Shown here one piece after another: positions 59,850-64,000 of a DNA stretch of 64,000 nt (positions are counted from its first letter, which is position 1; each line of letters begins with the position of its first letter). The DNA is from Branchiostoma belcheri. Lineage: Eukaryota > Chordata > Leptocardii > Amphioxiformes > Branchiostomatidae. Location of the stretch: the NCBI RefSeq assembly GCF_001625305.1, contig NW_017803909.1, positions 8,462,696-8,526,695 on the forward strand, written 5' to 3'. The notes under the pieces were generated by a model. It worked only from the letters and a program-made list of their open reading frames with translations. It had not been told where the DNA came from and ran no database searches. A program made the translations under genes and the position numbers.

Positions 59850-62499
59850 AAAAAAATTCATTAAATCTACATCTACCAAATAAAATATGCTAATATAGTA
59901 GAGAGATACTGTATTGTGAAGAATGTTGCATACCTCTACATGTACACTAGTAATATTTCATAACTAAAGCATGTCTTACATATATGTAATACATCAGAGA
60001 AGATGCACTCATATACCTGATGGTAAACTGATGGAACAGCTTGGCATGGGAAAAGTATCCCATGCAGATTGTTTTTCATTATAAAATCTAGGACAGTCAA
60101 ATAAATTCCTGGGGGCCATTCCATAAATTTTCTTGAGGCAGGTGGGTGGGTATACATACAGTAAAAAAGCAACTGTTTGGAAGACGTGTTGAGAAATATG
60201 CATTGTAGTTTGTAATAGTCTAGCAGCATTGATGAAAAAATCTGACCAATTGTGCAGAAAATTGCTTCTGGAGAGTAATTAAGATGCCTCCATATCCAGA
60301 TCTCTTTGTGTACCAAATTTGCACAATTTTCCAGCCATGCCACTAGACAACAAGACAACAATTAATGCAGCACCACTATTATAGTATCTACCAGAACTTA
60401 ATGGCAGAGGTGCGTTCCAAAGTACCCCTACATGTCACGGTATGTTGCCATGCTACATTCAAAGTGGTTCCAAACAACAGATGAAATCCTGGCAGTGAAC
60501 ATTTTTGTCTCACACTCTGGCATTTGACTGTTTGGTCTCCCAGGAATAACAACAACCTGGTACTCAAGACCTGAAGTGCCACAGACAGCGTTAGAATAGA
60601 GCCACCAATGACATTTCACAGACCAAGCCAGCCACTTAACCTAGACGGGTTTCCAAAACATGAAAGCTAATTGAGCAATATTTGGGATCTACGATCTACT
60701 TATAGCGATCTAAATCGTAATCCGTTTGGCCTGGTGCTGGTACAGATCTGACCAGTTATGACCTATATTGTCTAATACCTGCTATGGTTCACAGGCTGCG
60801 AAAACAAGCAGAAACCACCTCCAGGCTACCCAGTGATTGACAGTTGGCAGGAAACTCTATTAGATCCAGTTCTGACAGCAGGAGAGTTGGATTCCAACCC
60901 TAAAACTTTCCTGATGTCCAGGACACGACTTCACCCACCCCCAGCCAGGGTTATGCCCCCCTCCCCACTCGAGGTGAAGATATTTCCTCATAATTACCAA
61001 GAAGGGGAACATCTAGGATGACCACTTGCCCCACCCCATGCTACTGTTGACACAAGACACACCAGGGGTCTAGTCTCTGTTGACAAACTCATCTGCAAGG
61101 TGCTAGGGCACAAGTACCCAATTAAACGCACAATGACTGGGTTTATGTCGCGACAATCCTATACAAATAAGACACTGAGCTTTGAAAAACCTACATGTAT
61201 AGGGATGGGCTGATTTTTGTCGCACACTTCTATTCATAACAAATGTACTTCATAAAACTTCAGTAAATGATTTCTTTCCACAGTAATAGTTGTCACCGTT
61301 TCCTTCTGTCAGGTGTGAAACTTTTCGAACTGGCCCAGTTGTTACACCGTAATGTCAATCAAATAGACTTCAAAGGAACCTCCCAAACATGATCACTGTT
61401 ATACAAAAAACATGTCAGTGCCTGGAAACTGGCCAATTAGCCGGTCTGTAGTGTGATCTGTTGCCAGTACAGTCAGCTCTGTTGCACAAGAAAGGGCTGT
61501 TCTAAGAGCAAGATTTATTAAGTTTCAAGCACTTTTAACAAACTAATTCTAAACTTTTAAAATCAACACATCATAGAACTTTCATCAGTTATACATAACT
61601 TACATGTATATGCATGTGGTTCTCGAAAACCATTTAAAAATGGGCAAGAAAAGTGAAATACATAAAATATTTTTGGTTCATGAATTCAAACTACATGTAT
61701 ATCCATATAGCACCTGGCAACGGTTCATGATACTAAGTTTGGAGATTCCGAAATGAAAGGTTTCGCCTCCATGCAACGGCCAAAACCCACAGTGGGGAAG
61801 GGGCGAACTATGTCAACTATGTTCTGCGATACCCTCAGATCCTTAACCATTGGCCTTTTTGCTTATTTTGGGAACAACATGTGCACAGCAACGGAAGTGA
61901 CCTCCATGTGTGGAATGCTCAACCAGGTGATACCCACGTATGAATGGGGAGACCGCGTGTAAGGGCCAGACCACCCTAATCTTCAAGTAAACGAAAGGCT
62001 TCTGCCCTACGCAAGGCTTCTACCTATGTCGGGCTTCTCTGCAGTGCATTTTGCTTGTTTTGTAAATTGTATGTCTTCCAAATGCTGTTGTTGTCATAAG
62101 ATACCTCAACTCAATGAGGAAACATAACACCTCAAAAGATACACGAAAAAAGAAAAACTCTAAACATGTAGAAATGACATACGGTACATTTCTCCAAGTG
62201 GAATAACAGTGTGGGCTACCCTATAAGTAAAAAAAAACAAAACAAAAACAAACAACAGCAGAATTATGTTTTATAATAAAACCATCCTATCTGAGTAGAG
62301 ATCCCTTCTCAAAATCCCTTCAATCCCCCAGCCTCTAAGTGGCAATCCCAGCGGGACTATCATCCAAAACCTGATCAATCGTGTTACCCAAATTCCTGCC
62401 CAAAACACCCCAGCGGGTTGGTTTAAAAGAAAACATGTGCAGAGAGTGTCATACTTGCACTTGTTGCTGTGGTCCGCCGATGCCCCTGGCTGCAAGGTT
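59850..62499. other. Spacer between the retrotransposon remnant and the LRR-Ig gene
   Basis: No exon or repeat recognised. Upstream exons of the gene ending at 57381 might be here but I could not identify any. Confidence 0.35.
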
Positions 62500-64000
62500 T
62501 CACAGTTGTGGACTGTGTCCCTCTCTTGGAAGAGAGTTGTGGTTACGAACGTCCTCCATTCCACTGGGCGGAGGTCTCGGAGAAGGATTCAGGGGAAGTT
62601 GGACTTCTAGATCAACGTAATAAGCATCCCTTTTTGACCGTGTGGGCCTGTTCTTGTATCCGTTCCCTACATGACCGTTGCCTTGACCTTGGTGGGGATA
62701 TTTTGACCTTGAGTGGTCGGGGCTTGAAGCCAAGTCTGTAAAACCATACTGGAAACTTATTGGCGAAGGCTCAGGTATGTCTGTCCTGTCAAAAGCAGTA
62801 AGGGGAGGTTTTTCGGAAATGTCAGACAATTCCGTCGTTTGTGTGTCATATCCGCTCTCGTAGCGGTGCAGAACCGCCGGGCTGTACTGAACGGTTGGCT
62901 CTGAGCTGGAAATACTGTGGTCCTGACTCCGATTCCTCCGAAAACGCATGAAAGTCAGCCCCACAAAGAACACAAGGCAGCAAATGCAAACCAGACCCAA
63001 GGCAATCAAGGCAATGGCGACCCCTCCTAAACTGAGGCCCACCCGACCCTCAGAGGTGACCACTGTTGTGACTTGACTTGTCGAGGAGAGGTTTGTAGTT
63101 GTGGTTGCAAGCGTCGTTGTGGACCACAAACCGTCGTTACCCCACGACGTTACGTTCAGGTACGACCACACCGTGACGTTCTGACCCGAGTTCCCGGCGA
63201 TACACGTGTAGTACCCACTGTCTGGGAGTCGGGCCCGGCGGATTACCAGGGTGCTTTCCTTCAGCCTTATGCCTTTCAGGCTGGACTGAGGGGTGATGTA
63301 ATCTCCGTGCGGCGTCCGCCACATGACAACCGGGTCCGGATCGCCCGTCGCCTCGCATCTCAGCGCGGCCCGGTCCCCCTCCAGGATATCCAAACGCACG
63401 GTGTGGCTGAGAATCTTGGGCGGCTTGCAGGTAAAGTTTGTCAGGGGCATGTTGACGAACAGGTCCTCTGACATCTCGTCCGTCTCTGTACAGTAGGTGC
63501 TCTCCACGGATGACAGGGAGAAGTAAGCTGTATCCACCAGCTTTCTGAGCCACAGCAGCTCGCAGTTACACGTCAGGGGATTCTCCGCCAGTCCTATCGC
63601 TCGCAGGGAAATCAATGGCTTGACGAGCTCCCTGGACAGGGTTGTCAGATTATTTCAGCTGAGTCCCAGGAACCAGAGGCGGGAGAGGCCTCTGAAGGCA
63701 TTGTTGGGTATTGTCCGGAGCCCCACACCCCCTAGATACAGACCACCCAAGTTCCGTAGGTCCACAAATGGCCTGTTGTTCAACTGCAGCCCCACGTTTC
63801 CATTGAGAACCAGGAAGTCAAGGTTGCTCAGCCCCCGGAATACATCAGCCGGAGATGTTTGTGAGCAGGTTGTAGCCCAGATACAGGCTCTGCAGGTTTG
63901 TCAGGCCCTCGAAGGCACCTGGCTCGATCTGGCTGACTCGGTTGTAGGTGAGGGCCAGTCCTTCCAGGCGTCGCAGGTTCCTGAAGGCACCGCGAGGAAC
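62500..64000 (-). CDS. LRR-Ig single-pass membrane receptor (5' end outside window; damaged frame)
   Basis: Runs in from the right edge and ends at 62500. In order on the minus strand: at least five leucine-rich repeats (for example GAFRNLRRLEGLALTYNRVS, GAFEGLTNLQSLYLGYN), an LRR C-terminal cap (NPLTCNCELLWLRKL with matching cysteines), an Ig domain (LRCEATGDPDPVVMW to DSGYYTCIAGNSG), a Thr/Ser-rich juxtamembrane stalk, a transmembrane helix around 63,000 (ALIALGLVCICCLVFF), and a ~125-residue cytoplasmic tail with tyrosines and Pro-rich PSPRPPPS. One extra base near 63850 shifts the frame and a TGA at 63657-63655 interrupts an LRR. Downstream of these, 371 codons stay open. LRR-Ig receptors act in adhesion, neural wiring or immunity. 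Either a recent pseudogene or sequence errors. Confidence 0.85.

Noticed and set aside
62469..63553. Frames of 90-138 codons on both strands within the LRR-Ig gene
   Set aside because: Shadow frames of the receptor's long exon.

Overview
This looks like animal nuclear DNA, most likely a lancelet (amphioxus, Branchiostoma) or a close invertebrate deuterostome. Evidence: genes with many short exons and GT-AG introns, chordate-like KATNB1, AKTIP and C8orf82 orthologues, an LRR-Ig membrane receptor of the type greatly expanded in amphioxus, frequent acatgtac-type motifs, and introns and spacers crowded with short inverted-repeat elements. The species is inferred from style, not proven.

Layout. 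17-11116 (minus): katanin p80 (KATNB1), 13 assembled coding exons plus one likely cassette exon; the 3' end lies outside the window. 11117-11498: compact bidirectional promoter. 11499-12855 (plus): complete three-exon C8orf82/UPF0598 gene. 12856-17018: convergent spacer rich in repeats. 17019-25019 (minus): AKTIP (FTS), eight assembled exons; a possible first coding exon sits at 29180-29359. 29360-45112: mostly repeats, including a 2.5 kb element with an assembly gap and an artefactual 498 bp duplication, PIF/Harbinger-like MITEs and tRNA-derived SINEs. 45113-45260 (minus): promoter and non-coding first exon of a gene whose body is not recognised, with two weak candidate exons to its left. 47432-50072 (minus): an unrecognised but phase-consistent five-exon gene for a 314-residue protein with SH3-ligand motifs. 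50.6-54.1 kb: cluster of fold-back elements. 57381-57658 (minus): last exon of a Ser/His/Lys-rich nuclear-type protein. 59582-59776 (plus): 3' remnant of a non-LTR retrotransposon. 62500-64000 (minus): LRR-Ig transmembrane receptor, cut by the window edge and carrying one frameshift and one in-frame stop.

The genes do not form a pathway. KATNB1 (microtubule severing) and AKTIP (FTS-Hook-FHIP dynein adaptor) are both microtubule-related and both map to human 16q, so their linkage here is best read as conserved ancestral synteny. Exons were joined by hand using protein similarity recalled from memory plus splice-site and phase agreement. Boundaries should be right to within a base or two; no search was run.
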